DNA of 64,000 bases from Thermobifida alba (GTDB lineage: Bacteria > Actinomycetota > Actinomycetes > Streptosporangiales > Streptosporangiaceae), in the NCBI RefSeq assembly GCF_023208015.1, contig NZ_CP051627.1:4694422-4758421 (forward strand). The letters are read 5' to 3'. The translations under genes and the position numbers were made by a program. Below, piece after piece: positions 7,978 to 22,777 of this stretch; position 1 is the stretch's first letter; each line of letters starts with the position of its first letter. The notes beneath the pieces were generated by a model that saw only the letters and a list, made by a program, of their open reading frames with translations, was not told the DNA's origin and did no database searches.

Positions 7978-9060
7978 ATGACTCTGCGAGTACTGGCCGC
8001 CATGTCGGGCGGCGTGGATTCCGCTGTGGCCGCCGCACGCGCCGTCGAGGCCGGGCACGACGTCACCGGCGTGCACCTGGCGTTGTCGGCCAACCCACAG
8101 TCCTACCGGACGGGTGCGCGCGGCTGCTGCACCGTCGAGGACTCCCGGGACGCGCGCCGGGCCGCCGACGTGATCGGCATCCCGTTCTACGTCTGGGACA
8201 TGGCCGAGGAGTTCGACCGCGACGTCGTCCAGGACTTCGTCGCCGAGTACGCGGCCGGACGCACCCCCAACCCGTGCCTGCGGTGCAACGAGAAGATCAA
8301 GTTCCAGGCGGTGCTGGAGCGGGCGCTGGCGCTCGGCTTCGACGCGGTGTGCACCGGGCACCACGTGCGGCTGGACAACGGAAGGCTGCGGCGCAGCGTG
8401 GACGCGGCCAAGGACCAGTCCTACGTGCTGGCGGTGCTCACCCGCGAGCAGATCGCGCACTCCATGTTCCCGCTGGGCGACTGCACCAAGGCGGAGGTCC
8501 GCGCCGAGGCCGCGCGCCGGGGCCTGGCCGTGGCCGAGAAGCCAGACAGCCACGACATCTGCTTCATCGCCGACGGCGACACCAGCGGTTTCCTGGAGCG
8601 CAGGCTCGGCAGTGCCCCCGGTCCCATCGTGGACGAGACCGGCCAGGTGGTGGGCGAGCACAACGGCGCGCACGCCTTCACCGTCGGCCAGCGCCGGGGG
8701 CTCAACCTCAGCGGGGCGCCCAACCGCCGGTACGTGCTGTCGATCGAGCCGGTGAGCAACACGGTGACCGTGGGACCGCGCGAGGCGCTGGCGGTGGACC
8801 GCATCGTCGGGGAGCGGCCGGTGTGGTCCGGGTGCGAGCCGCCGGGGGAGTGGACGCCGTTCACCGTCCAGTTGCGCGCCCACGGCGAGGTGTACTCCTG
8901 CCGGGCCCGGGAGCACGACGGACAGGTGGAGATCCTGCTCGACACGCCCGCCACCGGGGTGGCCCGGGGGCAGGCCGCGGTGCTCTACGACGGCGACGTG
9001 GTGATGGGGTCGGCGACGATCGCCGCCACCTCACGGGCGGAACGGGCAGCGGTGGGCTGA
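7978..9060 (+). CDS. mnmA: tRNA-specific 2-thiouridylase
   Basis: 360 residues. Installs sulfur at C2 of U34 in Glu, Gln and Lys tRNAs, using ATP to adenylate the uridine and a persulfide delivered from the cysteine desulfurase. The N-terminal ATP-pyrophosphatase P-loop is [13 protein letters not shown]. The two catalytic cysteines lie in [14 protein letters not shown] and [10 protein letters not shown]. The C-terminal half carries the tRNA-binding and beta-barrel domains ([20 protein letters not shown]). Length is normal. The neighbouring desulfurase and, further on, the Glu/Gln tRNA genes give it its substrates. Confidence 0.96.
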   Translation: MTLRVLAAMSGGVDSAVAAARAVEAGHDVTGVHLALSANPQSYRTGARGCCTVEDSRDARRAADVIGIPFYVWDMAEEFDRDVVQDFVAEYAAGRTPNPCLRCNEKIKFQAVLERALALGFDAVCTGHHVRLDNGRLRRSVDAAKDQSYVLAVLTREQIAHSMFPLGDCTKAEVRAEAARRGLAVAEKPDSHDICFIADGDTSGFLERRLGSAPGPIVDETGQVVGEHNGAHAFTVGQRRGLNLSGAPNRRYVLSIEPVSNTVTVGPREALAVDRIVGERPVWSGCEPPGEWTPFTVQLRAHGEVYSCRAREHDGQVEILLDTPATGVARGQAAVLYDGDVVMGSATIAATSRAERAAVG

Positions 9061-9122
9061 ACCGCCGGGCGGACCATGTCAAAAGTCCCGGATGTTCCTT
9101 TCCTCCGGCTCTGTCATTCAAG

Positions 9123-9141
9123 TTAGGTAAGGCATAGCATA
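9123..9141 (+). promoter_or_regulatory. Possible DtxR/IdeR-type iron box
   Basis: TTAGGTAAGGCATAGCATA matches the actinobacterial iron-box pattern TTAGGTTAGSCTAACCTAA at 13 of 19 positions, with the left half nearly intact. It lies 28 bp before the start of the VTT-type membrane protein. The right half is poor, so this is tentative. Confidence 0.3.
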
Positions 9142-9168
9142 GTTCTCCCGAGTGTAGGGAGGGTTGCG

Positions 9169-9687
9169 GTGCCGTACGAGTTCCTGGAGGGGCGTCCGTT
9201 CTGGGTGGTCTACCTCTCCCTGCTCGGCATCGTCTTCGCCAGGGCACAGGCCACCTACTGGCTCGGCCGGGGGCTCGGCGCCGGAGTGCACCGCTCCCGG
9301 ATCGGCCGGCGCATCGGTCCCCGCCTGGCCCGGGCGGAGAACCTCATCAACCGGTTCGGCCCGCCCGCGGTCACCCTCTGCTTCCTGACGGTCGGCGTCC
9401 AGACCGCGGTCAACCTCGCCTCCGGCGCGATGCGTATGCGCTTCACCCGCTACCTGGCCGCGATGTTCCCGGGCTGCCTGGCCTGGGCCGCGATCTACAG
9501 CCTCGGCGGCATGGCGGTCCTCGCCGCCTGGTGGGGGCTGTTCCTGCACTCGCCGTGGCTGGCCGCGGCCGCCACGGTCCTGGTCCTCGCCGCGGCCGCG
9601 GCCTTCGTCGCGTGGCGGCGCCGCAGGCCGCCCGAGGAGCCCGCCGGCACCGGGCGGACGGAACCGGCGACCGCCCCGGCGGAGTAG
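9169..9687 (+). CDS. VTT (DedA/SNARE-associated) family-like membrane protein
   Basis: 172 residues. Membrane segments at roughly 12-30, 65-85, 95-120 and 128-148. The central segment ENLINRFGPPAVTLCFLTVG, followed by a Gly/Ala-rich helix (NLASGAMRMRFTRYL, CLAWAAIYSLGG), has the re-entrant-helix look of the VTT/DedA fold. The N-terminal amphipathic part resembles the start of that fold, and the protein is short for the family (usually ~200). A basic tail (AWRRRRPP) faces the cytoplasm. The GTG start gives MPYEFLEG. A possible iron box lies upstream. Substrate is unknown; DedA relatives act in lipid carrier or proton-linked homeostasis. Confidence 0.65.
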   Translation: MPYEFLEGRPFWVVYLSLLGIVFARAQATYWLGRGLGAGVHRSRIGRRIGPRLARAENLINRFGPPAVTLCFLTVGVQTAVNLASGAMRMRFTRYLAAMFPGCLAWAAIYSLGGMAVLAAWWGLFLHSPWLAAAATVLVLAAAAAFVAWRRRRPPEEPAGTGRTEPATAPAE

Positions 9688-9790
9688 CGGAGCCGCGCCC
9701 GCCGTCGGTGATCGTGTCCGCAGGGCCATGCCCCGCGGTCGAGCATGGCCCCGAGGACCCGGACGTCGCGGTTCCCGGGCGTGAGTCGTC

Positions 9791-9796
9791 TAGTCT
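9791..9796 (+). promoter_or_regulatory. Putative -10 for leaderless MetE-like transcript
   Basis: TAGTCT ends 8 nt before GTG 9805, with no Shine-Dalgarno between, again consistent with a leaderless mRNA. Confidence 0.45.
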
Positions 9797-9804
9797 GATG
9801 CCTC

Positions 9805-13045
<3,241 letters not shown>

Positions 13046-13062
13046 ACCGTCCTTTTCGGAAC

Positions 13063-13094
13063 AAACCGGCCCCCGGACTCCCGGGGGCCGGTTT
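13063..13094 (+). terminator. Hairpin after ligA
   Basis: Perfect 14-bp stem (13063-13076 with 13081-13094) and a 4-nt ACTC loop, 18 nt after the ligA stop, ending in GGTTT. Probable terminator without a long U run. Confidence 0.7.
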
Positions 13095-13381
13095 GACCTG
13101 GCCAGTGAAGTAATACGATACGCGTTCAGAAGATCACCCAGCCGGTGCCGCCGTGGAGGGAGGGGCTTGTCCGCAGCGGTCTTCGGTTTACCTAAAGTCT
13201 GCGACCGGCGACACCTCGTGACGAAACGGCGTAAGCTGACCAGCAGCGGTACAAGCCGTTCACGACCGTTTCCGGCCATGGGGGATGGCCGGAACCGTCG
13301 AGTCAGAACCCGTGCGGGGCGCGAGGGGGCGGAGGGGGAACTCAGCCGTCCGCGCGTTCCATGAACCATCCCGAGGACGTC
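13095..13381. other. Upstream region of the GGDEF-EAL gene
   Basis: 287 bp with no supported gene (the whole ligA to diguanylate-enzyme gap is 336 bp with the hairpin). It includes an AT-richer patch at 13106-13132. No riboswitch or palindrome that I can recognise. Confidence 0.4.
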
Positions 13382-15484
<2,103 letters not shown>

Positions 15485-15526
15485 GATTGACCTGTCCGAA
15501 TCTGCCGAAGGAACGGTTTGCAATCC

Positions 15527-15826
15527 ATGTCCGCCATCACCCGCGATGAGGTCGCGCACCTCGCCCGGTTGGCGCGGCTGGCGCTGCCCGAGGACGAGCT
15601 CGACCAGCTCGCCGCCCAGCTCGATGTGATCATCTCCGCTGTGGCCAAGGTGCAGGAGGTCGCCAAGGGCGACGTCCCGCCGACCTCGCACGCCCTGCCG
15701 TTGACCAACGTCTACCGTCCTGACGAGGTCAGGCCCGGTCTCGACCACGACCAGGCGCTGGCGGAGGCCCCAGCGGTGGAGGACGGCCGGTTCCGGGTGC
15801 CGCAGATCCTGGGGGAGGAAGAATGA
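15527..15826 (+). CDS. gatC: Asp-tRNA(Asn)/Glu-tRNA(Gln) amidotransferase subunit C
   Basis: 99 residues. Small subunit that clamps GatA to GatB in the amidotransferase converting Glu-tRNA(Gln) and Asp-tRNA(Asn) to the correct amide forms. [22 protein letters not shown] and the C-terminal [13 protein letters not shown] are typical. The ATG at 15527 fits the family. However, AAGGA at 15508-15512 is better spaced for an in-frame TTG at 15518, which would add three residues. The stop overlaps the gatA start (ATGA), indicating coupled translation. Confidence 0.94.
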   Translation: MSAITRDEVAHLARLARLALPEDELDQLAAQLDVIISAVAKVQEVAKGDVPPTSHALPLTNVYRPDEVRPGLDHDQALAEAPAVEDGRFRVPQILGEEE

Positions 15827-17319
15827 CCGAGCTGATCAGGCTGAGCGCCGCCGAACTCGGCGCGGCCATCGCCTCGGGGGAGACCTCCGCGGTCGAGGCC
15901 ACCCAGGCCTACCTGGACCGGATCGCGGCGGTCGACGGCCAGATCCACGCGTTCCTGCACGTTGCCGCCGAAAAGGCGCTGGACCAGGCCCGCGCGGTGG
16001 ACGCCCGGCGCGCCGCGGGCGAGGAACTCGGCCCGCTGGCCGGGGTGCCCGTCGCCCACAAGGACGTGTTCACCACCAAGGACATGCCCACCACCGCGGC
16101 CTCCAGGATCCTGGAGGGCTGGCAGCCGCCCTACGACGCCACCGTCACCGAACGCCTGCGGGACGCCGGACTCGTCATCCTCGGTAAGACCAACATGGAC
16201 GAGTTCGCCATGGGGTCCTCCACGGAGAACTCCGCCTACGGCCCCACCCGCAACCCGTGGAGCACCGACCGCGTCCCCGGCGGCTCCTCGGGCGGCTCCT
16301 CGGCCGCCGTGGCCGCGTTCGAGGCCCCGCTGGCCACCGGCACCGACACGGGCGGCTCCATCCGCCAGCCCGCGGCCGTGTGCGGCCTCGTCGGGGTCAA
16401 GCCCACCTACGGCAGCTCCTCGCGGCACGGCGTGATCGCCTACGCCTCCTCCCTGGACACCCCGGGCCCGTTCGCCCGCAACGTCCTGGACGCGGCCCTG
16501 CTGCACGAGGCGTTCTCCGGGCACGACCCGCGCGACTCCACCTCGGTGGACGCGCCGGTTCCCCCGGTGGTCGAGGCGGCCCGGCGCGCCGACGTCTCCG
16601 GCATGCGCATCGGCATGGTCAAGGAGCTGTCCGGCGAGGGCTACCAGCCGGGTGTCCTCCAGCGCTTCACCGAGGCGGTCGAGCTGCTGGAGTCCCTGGG
16701 CGCCAAGGTCGTCGAGGTGTCCTGTCCGAGCTTCACCGCCGCGCTCGCGGCGTACTACATCATCGGGCCCAGCGAGTGCTCGTCCAACCTGGCCCGCTTC
16801 GACGCGATGCGCTACGGCCTGCGGGTCGGCGACGACGGCACCCGCAGCGCCGAGGAGGTCATGTCGCTGACCCGCGCCGAGGGCTTCGGGCCGGAGGTGA
16901 AGCGCCGCATCATCCTGGGCACCTACGCGCTGTCCAGCGGCTACTACGACGCCTACTACGGTTCGGCCCAGCAGGTGCGCACGCTCATCAAGCGCGACTT
17001 CGACGCGGCCTTCCAGCACGTCGACGTGCTGGTCTCGCCCACCACGCCGACGACGGCGTTCCGGCTGGGCGAGCGCACCGACGACCCGATGGCGATGTAC
17101 CTGGCCGACCTGTGCACGATTCCGACGAACCTGGCGGGCAACGCGGCGCTGTCGGTGCCGTGCGGGCTCGCCCCGGAGGACGACCTGCCGGTGGGGCTCC
17201 AGATCATGGCGCCGACGCTGGCCGACGACCGCGCCTACCAGGTGGGCGCGGCCGTGGAGGCGGCGCTGCGCGACCGGTGGGGCGGCGACCTGCTGTCCCG
17301 GTGCTCCTACGCGGTCTGA
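15823..17319 (+). CDS. gatA: Asp-tRNA(Asn)/Glu-tRNA(Gln) amidotransferase subunit A
   Basis: 498 residues. Glutaminase subunit that releases ammonia for GatB. Amidase-signature triad: Lys in [12 protein letters not shown] (~80), and the two Ser of [19 protein letters not shown] (~175). The Gly/Ser-rich [14 protein letters not shown] loop precedes it. The C-terminal [13 protein letters not shown] is also standard, and the length is normal. gatB is not adjacent: two leftward surface-protein genes and 3.5 kb separate them. Three strong hairpins follow the stop. Confidence 0.97.
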   Translation: MTELIRLSAAELGAAIASGETSAVEATQAYLDRIAAVDGQIHAFLHVAAEKALDQARAVDARRAAGEELGPLAGVPVAHKDVFTTKDMPTTAASRILEGWQPPYDATVTERLRDAGLVILGKTNMDEFAMGSSTENSAYGPTRNPWSTDRVPGGSSGGSSAAVAAFEAPLATGTDTGGSIRQPAAVCGLVGVKPTYGSSSRHGVIAYASSLDTPGPFARNVLDAALLHEAFSGHDPRDSTSVDAPVPPVVEAARRADVSGMRIGMVKELSGEGYQPGVLQRFTEAVELLESLGAKVVEVSCPSFTAALAAYYIIGPSECSSNLARFDAMRYGLRVGDDGTRSAEEVMSLTRAEGFGPEVKRRIILGTYALSSGYYDAYYGSAQQVRTLIKRDFDAAFQHVDVLVSPTTPTTAFRLGERTDDPMAMYLADLCTIPTNLAGNAALSVPCGLAPEDDLPVGLQIMAPTLADDRAYQVGAAVEAALRDRWGGDLLSRCSYAV

Positions 17320-17339
17320 CGGCCGGACGCGGATACCGT

Positions 17340-17445
17340 GGCGCCCCCGGGGATCTCCCCGGGGGCGCCGTCGTGTCGGCGGGCTCCCCGGCCGGGGAGC
17401 CCGCCGACACGACGGGGGCCCCGCCGCATCAGCGGCGGGGCCCCC
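17340..17445. terminator. Cluster of three perfect hairpins after gatA
   Basis: Between the convergent gatA stop and the surface-protein stop lie three adjoining perfect inverted repeats. The first has 14-bp arms (17340-17369). The second is a 48-bp palindrome with no loop (17368-17415). The third has 14-bp arms with an ATCA loop (17414-17445). Together they form a very strong bidirectional transcription barrier. Confidence 0.75.
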
Positions 17446-17485
17446 GGGGCTCAACCCGCGTCACCGGCCGGGCCGGCGGAGCGGA

Positions 17486-18709
17486 TCAGGCGTCGTCGGC
17501 GTTGCTCTTGCGCCGGCGGGCCAGGAACATCGCGGTGCCGCCACCGCCGACCGCGACGACCGCGGCGGCGATCAGACCGCCCAGCGCGGCACCGGTCACG
17601 GGCAGACCGGGCTTGTCGTCAGCCGGGGGAGTGGGCTTCGGCGACTCCTCGGGCGTGGTCGGGGTCGGAGTGGGCTCCTCGGGCGTGGTCGGGGTCGGAG
17701 TGGGCTCCTCGGGCGTGGTCGGGGTCGGAGTGGGCTCCTCGGGCGGGGCCGTGGGAGCGGTCCAGGTGACCTTCACCTCGGCGCTGGCCTCGGTCGAGGA
17801 CTCGTCCGCGGTGATGAGGGTCTGGGTCTTCGGGTCGCCCGGCAGGCCCTGGAACAGGCGGCCGATCTCGACGGTCGCGGTCACGGAGGCGCTGACGGTG
17901 GCCTCGCCGTCCTCGGTGCCCTCCGGGACCAGGACGCTGAACTGGTCGCCGTCGCCGGCCTGGGACACCGGGTTGCCGTCGAGGTCGACGGTCTGGACGC
18001 CCTCGGGGCCGTTCAGGGTCAGCGGAACCGAGTCGGCGGTGGTGGAGACGGTGAACTCGCCGATGGGGCCGCCGGACTCGCCGGACGCCTCGTTCGGGCT
18101 GATCGCCAGGGAGGCGGGGGCCTGCTCGATCTCGGTGGCGTTCTCCAGCAGGTAGGCGTAGAGGTCCCGGACCTTCTTGGGGTTGTCCTTCGTCAGGTTC
18201 ACGCCGTTGCTGAAGTGCCAGATGGCGGCCTGGGTCGCGGAGAGTGCGTCCTTGCTGCTCAGCCCCGCCACACCCGACTTCTCGGCCAGTTCCTCGGCGG
18301 AGAGCTCGGGGTAGCCGTTCTGCAGGATCCACAGCACCTTGCCGGGCTGGGAGCTGGCGAACTCGCCCTCGCCGGGGTACTCGCTCCAGTCGCCCTCGAC
18401 GTACTTGGCCCCGCCGCGGATGGGGGTCTCGAAGTCGATGCAGTACGCGGAGATCTTGTTTCCGTCGGTGAAGGTCAGCTCGAACAGGGTGGTGCCGACC
18501 CGGCCGCGGTCGAACTTCAGCGAGTGGCCGCTCTCGGCGTTGCCCGTGTACTTGGCGTCGGCGCCGCCGGAGTAGGGGGTGGGCTCGGCGAGGGCGGGGG
18601 CGGCCGACATGCCGAAGGCGAGGAACGCGGCCGTCGTGGCGGTGGCGGCGGTGATCAGCGCACGCCGCACACCGTGACGGGGGCGGAAGGAAGAATCTGT
18701 GGTCAACAA
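17486..18709 (-). CDS. Sortase-anchored thioester-domain (TQXA) surface protein
   Basis: 407 residues. The signal peptide ends near AAPALAE (~42). An N-terminal thioester domain follows: the Cys in ISAYCIDFETP and the Gln of SATQAAIWHFSNG are the pair that form an internal Cys-Gln thioester for covalent adhesion in this family. A beta-rich region (~195-300) follows, then three EEPTPTPTTP repeats. LPVTG, a hydrophobic helix and an RRRKS tail complete a sortase signal. The start codon is TTG and weakly supported. It has a paralogue next door (19275-20447). Likely an adhesin displayed on hyphae; its target is unknown. Confidence 0.88.
   Translation of the reverse strand: MLTTDSSFRPRHGVRRALITAATATTAAFLAFGMSAAPALAEPTPYSGGADAKYTGNAESGHSLKFDRGRVGTTLFELTFTDGNKISAYCIDFETPIRGGAKYVEGDWSEYPGEGEFASSQPGKVLWILQNGYPELSAEELAEKSGVAGLSSKDALSATQAAIWHFSNGVNLTKDNPKKVRDLYAYLLENATEIEQAPASLAISPNEASGESGGPIGEFTVSTTADSVPLTLNGPEGVQTVDLDGNPVSQAGDGDQFSVLVPEGTEDGEATVSASVTATVEIGRLFQGLPGDPKTQTLITADESSTEASAEVKVTWTAPTAPPEEPTPTPTTPEEPTPTPTTPEEPTPTPTTPEESPKPTPPADDKPGLPVTGAALGGLIAAAVVAVGGGGTAMFLARRRKSNADDA
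17635..17747 (-). repeat. Tandem 30-bp repeats encoding EEPTPTPTTP
   Basis: Three nearly identical 30-bp units in the stalk of the first surface protein, each coding for EEPTPTPTTP. Such units change copy number easily by slippage and set the distance of the adhesive head from the wall. Confidence 0.8.
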
Positions 18710-19274
18710 GTCGTATCCCAGAGTTGTTGAGGGGGTGGACAGGCGGTCCAGCCGCGCGGGACGCTGCGTGCGGCGACTGCTCGCGCGGGGATCACGCCAG
18801 AGGGGCGGTCCGGTGCCCGATGTCTCGGTAGGGGCGTCCGATTGGAGTAGAAGGACAGTGGTTGTCGTTGCGTGTGACGTCAGTCGTCGTTCGCCAGCAC
18901 ACCGACACCGGAGGCGCCAGGCGGTCGATCACCGCACCGCCAGATAATAGCGATCTTTATCCGATCTTTCCAAGGCGGAGCGGAAAAAATTCCGGACGAG
19001 CTTTTGGCTCTTGTGGCGCAGGCGGTGGAGTGCTATTGGCCGATGAACCGGTTCCGGTTTTTCGTCTCCCGCTCCGAACTGCGAAGACGTGGGATCGAAG
19101 AATGTCAAACTGCGGGCTTCCACGGAGTGGCGTCATCAATTTTTATGATGCAGCCTGAGCTCCGAGAGAAGAGGACGCGCGAAAGAGACCGATGGATTAC
19201 CGGAAGTTGTCGTTTTCTGTCGCGGAGCCGTCGGGAGGGTGACCGGTTCCGGCCTGCCGGGCCCGCCGGACGGG
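18710..19274. other. Intergenic region between the two surface-protein genes
   Basis: 565 bp without a supported gene. It is strikingly AT-rich for this genome at 18945-19160 and contains a direct repeat CGATCTTT (18950s and 18960s). It should hold the promoter of the first surface-protein gene and the end of the second. No terminator hairpin or RNA motif recognised. Confidence 0.4.
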
Positions 19275-20447
19275 TCAGCGCCGCCTGCGCCGGGTCAGCA
19301 GCACCACCGCCGTCCCCGCGCCCAGCAGCACCAGCGCGGCGACCACCACCGCCCCCAGCCAGGTCCCGGTGAGGGGCAGGTCCGCCTCGACGCGCTTGTC
19401 CTCGGCGACGACCGGAGGAGCGGGCGCGGGCGGGGACGCGGCGGAGGGCGCCGCGGAGGCCGACGGCGTCGGCGGCGCCGTCGGCGCGACAGGGGCGGAA
19501 CCGGAGGGGGAGGCCGCCGGGGAGGGGTCGGCCGCGTTCCAGCTCACCTTCGCCGAGACGGTCAGCGAGACGGTCGCCCTGCCGGCGACCACCAGAGGCT
19601 GGGTCTGCACCCCGTCCTTGCCCGAGTAGACGAGGCCGGGCAGGATCTCCGCCTCCTTGGCGTGCGCGTAGACGGTGGCCGCTCCGGTCTCCTCGGTCAC
19701 GGGCGGGACGAGCAGGAACTCCTCGCCGTCGCGGGCCTGGGTGACCGGGGAGCCGTCGGGAGCGACCAGGGAGGCCTCCCCGGCCCCGTTCACGGTCAGC
19801 CACACCGGCTCCTCGCTCGTGGTGCGCACGGTCAGCGGCCCCAGCGGCGCGGAGTCCTCGCCCACGACCTCGGCGGGGGTGAGCCCCAGCGCGCTGTCCG
19901 GCTCGGCCGCGTCGGTCGCGTTGTCCAGCAGGTACTGGTAGAGCGCGCGCACCTGCTGGGAGTTGGGACCGCCCGGACCGTCGGACCGCAGTCGCGTGCC
20001 GTTGCTGAGGTGCCAGATCGCCGCCTGGGTGCCGGCGATCGCCTGTGCGGCGCTGAGGTCGGTGATCCCGCTCTCCGCGGCCACCCGCTCCAACGGCAGC
20101 ACGGGGTAGGAGTTGCGGACGATCCAGACGATCTCGCCGGAGTGGGCGGCCCCGGGCAGGTCCTCCCACCGGGCCGCGGCGTAGGCGGCCCGGTGGTCGA
20201 CGTTGCGGCTGACGTCCACGCAGTAGGCGGCCACCGTCGTGGCACCGTCGACCCGTAGGTCGAACAGCGTGGTGGCGGCCGACTCCCCGGAGGTGAAGTG
20301 GACGTTCTCGCCTGGGACGCCGTTGCGGTCCACGCGCGCGATGGAGGTGGACTCGGCCGCCGCGGGGAGCGGACACCCCCAGCAGACGAGGACGGCCGCG
20401 GCCGAGGCGGCCAGTCCGCGCCGCACGCGGGACAGGAGGCTTGACAC
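19275..20447 (-). CDS. Second TQXA thioester-domain surface protein, paralogue
   Basis: 390 residues from GTG 20447. A longer frame to 20525 adds a poor N-terminus, whereas the GTG gives a clean signal peptide: [14 protein letters not shown], then a hydrophobic core ending PLPAAAES. Thioester residues are in [11 protein letters not shown] and [13 protein letters not shown]. It shares the domain order of the neighbouring protein, but the stalk is Ala/Pro/Ser-rich with no exact repeats. The sorting signal is LPLTG, then a hydrophobic helix and RRRRR. The pair looks like an old tandem duplication. It is probably a wall-linked adhesin. Confidence 0.87.
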   Translation of the reverse strand: MSSLLSRVRRGLAASAAAVLVCWGCPLPAAAESTSIARVDRNGVPGENVHFTSGESAATTLFDLRVDGATTVAAYCVDVSRNVDHRAAYAAARWEDLPGAAHSGEIVWIVRNSYPVLPLERVAAESGITDLSAAQAIAGTQAAIWHLSNGTRLRSDGPGGPNSQQVRALYQYLLDNATDAAEPDSALGLTPAEVVGEDSAPLGPLTVRTTSEEPVWLTVNGAGEASLVAPDGSPVTQARDGEEFLLVPPVTEETGAATVYAHAKEAEILPGLVYSGKDGVQTQPLVVAGRATVSLTVSAKVSWNAADPSPAASPSGSAPVAPTAPPTPSASAAPSAASPPAPAPPVVAEDKRVEADLPLTGTWLGAVVVAALVLLGAGTAVVLLTRRRRR

Positions 20448-20807
20448 GATGTCTTCCAGAGGAGAGCGATCCGGTGGCAGGGGATGCGCGGTGCCCCGAT
20501 ACGGGGCCGCGGGACGGGCCGACACGGGTCGGGAGAGTCCGCCAAAAGCCTAACCGCAGGGGCGCCGGACGATCGCGGAACCAACGAAACCGCAGAACAA
20601 TCGTGTGCTTCCCGTAACATCTCCAGAACCCGGACGCGGCGGCCCGGAGGGTCACCTGCACGCCCGGGCATCGGTAGGCTCGGAAGGGTGCCCGTCGGTG
20701 CGCTGCCCAGGACGGCGGGCCACGTGTGCTGGACGACGAGTGTCCTGTTCGGTGGGGCAGCGCCGGACGGGAACGGTTCGGGAACAACGGAAGCGGGTTG
20801 TGCGGCG
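20448..20807. other. Divergent region, surface protein / gatB
   Basis: 360 bp with no supported gene. It contains the divergent start regions of the second surface protein and of gatB. GGAAG at 20789-20793 precedes the gatB start. No clear operator seen. Confidence 0.35.
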
Positions 20808-22361
20808 ATGGGTAGCGCGGTGACGAGTAACCACTCCGCCACGGGCGGCGCTCCGGCGCTTATGCCCTACGACGAGGTGCTGCGCGGGTACGAGCCGGTG
20901 CTGGGACTGGAGACCCACGTCGAGTTGGGCACCCGCTCGAAGATGTTCTGCTCCTGCGCCACGGACTTCGGCGCCGCCCCCAACACCCAGGTCTGCCCCG
21001 TGTGCCTGGCGCTGCCGGGCGCGCTGCCGGTCGTCAACGGCGCGGCCGTGGAGAGCGCGATCCGCCTGGGACTCGCGTTGAACTGCTCCATCGCCGAGTG
21101 GTGTCGGTTCGCCCGGAAGAACTACTTCTATCCGGACATGCCGAAGAACTACCAGATCTCCCAGTACGACGAGCCGCTGTGCTACGACGGCCACATCGAC
21201 GTCACGGTGGACACCCCGGACGGGCCGCGCGAGTTCCGGGTCGACATCGAACGGGTCCACATGGAGGAGGACACCGGCAAGACCTCGCACGTCGGCGGGG
21301 CCTCCGGCCGCATCCACGGCGCCGAGTACTCCACCGTCGACTACAACCGCGCGGGTATTCCGCTGCTGGAGATCGTCACCAAGCCCATCGAGCACACCGG
21401 CGACCTGGCCCCCCTGGTGGCCCGCGCCTACGTCAGCGAACTGCGCGACCTGATCCGCGCCCTCGGCATCTCCGACGTGCGCATGGAGGAGGGCTCGCTG
21501 CGCTGCGACGTCAACGTCTCGCTGATGCCGCGCGGCTCCGCGGAGTGGGGGACCCGGACCGAGACCAAGAACGTCAACTCGCTGCGCTCGATCGAGCGTG
21601 CCGTACGCCACGAGATCGAACGCCAGGGCGGGGTGCTGGCCGCGGGCGGGCGCGTGGTGCAGGAGACCCGGCACTTCCACGAGGACACCGGCACCACCAC
21701 CTCGGGGCGGAGCAAGGAGGAGGCGCAGGACTACCGCTACTTCCCCGACCCCGACCTGGTTCCGGTCGCGCCCGACCGGGAGTGGGTGGAGAAGCTCCGC
21801 GACACCCTGCCGGAACTGCCCTCGGCCAAGCGGCGCCGGGTCAAGGCCGAGTGGAACCTGACCGACGAGGAGCTGCGCGACCTCGTCAACGCCGACGCCG
21901 TCGACCTGGTCGAGCAGACCGTCGCGGCGGGCGCCGCTCCGGCCGAGGCGCGCAAGTGGTGGTTGAACGAGCTGTCCCGGCGCGCCACCGAGACCGGGAC
22001 CGGGCTGGACGCGCTGCCCATCACGCCCGCCCAGGTGGCCCGCGTCGTGGCGCTGGTCGCCGAGGGCACGCTCACCAACAAGCTGGCCCGGCAGGTCATC
22101 GACGGCGTGCTCGCCGGCGAGGGGGAGCCGGACGAGGTGGTGGAAGCGCGCGGACTGCGCGTCGTCAGTGACGACTCCGCCCTGGGGGCGGTCGTCGACC
22201 AGGCGATCGCCGACAACGCCGACGCCGCGGAGAAGGTCCGCAACGGCAAGGTCGCCGCGGTGGGCGCGCTGGTCGGCGCGGTCATGAAGGCGACCCGCGG
22301 ACAGGCCGACGCGGGACGGGCGCGGCAGCTCATCCTGGAGCGCCTGGGGGTCGCGGGCTGA
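20808..22361 (+). CDS. gatB: Asp-tRNA(Asn)/Glu-tRNA(Gln) amidotransferase subunit B
   Basis: 517 residues. Kinase/transamidase subunit that phosphorylates the mischarged tRNA's side chain and adds ammonia from Gat[21 protein letters not shown], then [14 protein letters not shown], give the Cys-rich zinc site. [20 protein letters not shown] and [11 protein letters not shown] are core motifs. The C-terminal YqeY-like helical domain (from ~360) binds tRNA. GTG 20820 is an alternative start four codons in. It is separated from gatCA by two inverted surface-protein genes, which is unusual only in spacing. Confidence 0.96.
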   Translation: MGSAVTSNHSATGGAPALMPYDEVLRGYEPVLGLETHVELGTRSKMFCSCATDFGAAPNTQVCPVCLALPGALPVVNGAAVESAIRLGLALNCSIAEWCRFARKNYFYPDMPKNYQISQYDEPLCYDGHIDVTVDTPDGPREFRVDIERVHMEEDTGKTSHVGGASGRIHGAEYSTVDYNRAGIPLLEIVTKPIEHTGDLAPLVARAYVSELRDLIRALGISDVRMEEGSLRCDVNVSLMPRGSAEWGTRTETKNVNSLRSIERAVRHEIERQGGVLAAGGRVVQETRHFHEDTGTTTSGRSKEEAQDYRYFPDPDLVPVAPDREWVEKLRDTLPELPSAKRRRVKAEWNLTDEELRDLVNADAVDLVEQTVAAGAAPAEARKWWLNELSRRATETGTGLDALPITPAQVARVVALVAEGTLTNKLARQVIDGVLAGEGEPDEVVEARGLRVVSDDSALGAVVDQAIADNADAAEKVRNGKVAAVGALVGAVMKATRGQADAGRARQLILERLGVAG

Positions 22362-22777
22362 GGGGCCGACACCGCCGCACCGGTCCGGGGAGGGACCGGA
22401 GCACCCGAGAGGGCGGCTACTGACGGTGATCAATGTGTCACCGACTCTCGTCGTGCTCTCAACCTCTCCGTGACCTTGGTCGAATAGCGTGAGGGGACTG
22501 AGGAAGCCGTGAGAGGACCTCGCACCCCGCATCGGGCGCGCGGTCTGCCCGGCCCCGCGGCCTTCGGTCCCGCAGGGCCGGACGAAGCGACGTGAGCCCG
22601 GCAGACCACCCGGATCCGATCCCCGGCGGTGCGTCGGTGCGCATCCCGGAGTGTGAGTCCGCAGGACTCCAGTGCCGTCAACGGAGGGGTGCCCATGGCT
22701 GCGGTCGGCAACACCAGGAGACACCTTCGCGGGGGCGCGTGCGTACCTCGGGGGAGTCTCCGGTCGAGGAGGGCGCC
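22362..22777. other. Upstream region of the PAS-GGDEF-EAL gene
   Basis: 416 bp without a supported gene. A 7-bp hairpin (22380-22399) may end gatB transcription. An inverted repeat GGTGA-N8-TCACC lies at about 22424-22441. I looked for a c-di-GMP riboswitch before the downstream c-di-GMP enzyme and could not find its conserved core. Confidence 0.4.

Noticed and set aside
17635-17747. CRISPR-like array
   Set aside because: Short coding repeats in frame with the surface-protein stalk; no spacers and no cas genes.
22592-22777. A c-di-GMP or c-di-AMP riboswitch before the PAS-GGDEF-EAL gene
   Set aside because: No conserved core of either riboswitch could be found by eye, and the hairpins are weak.
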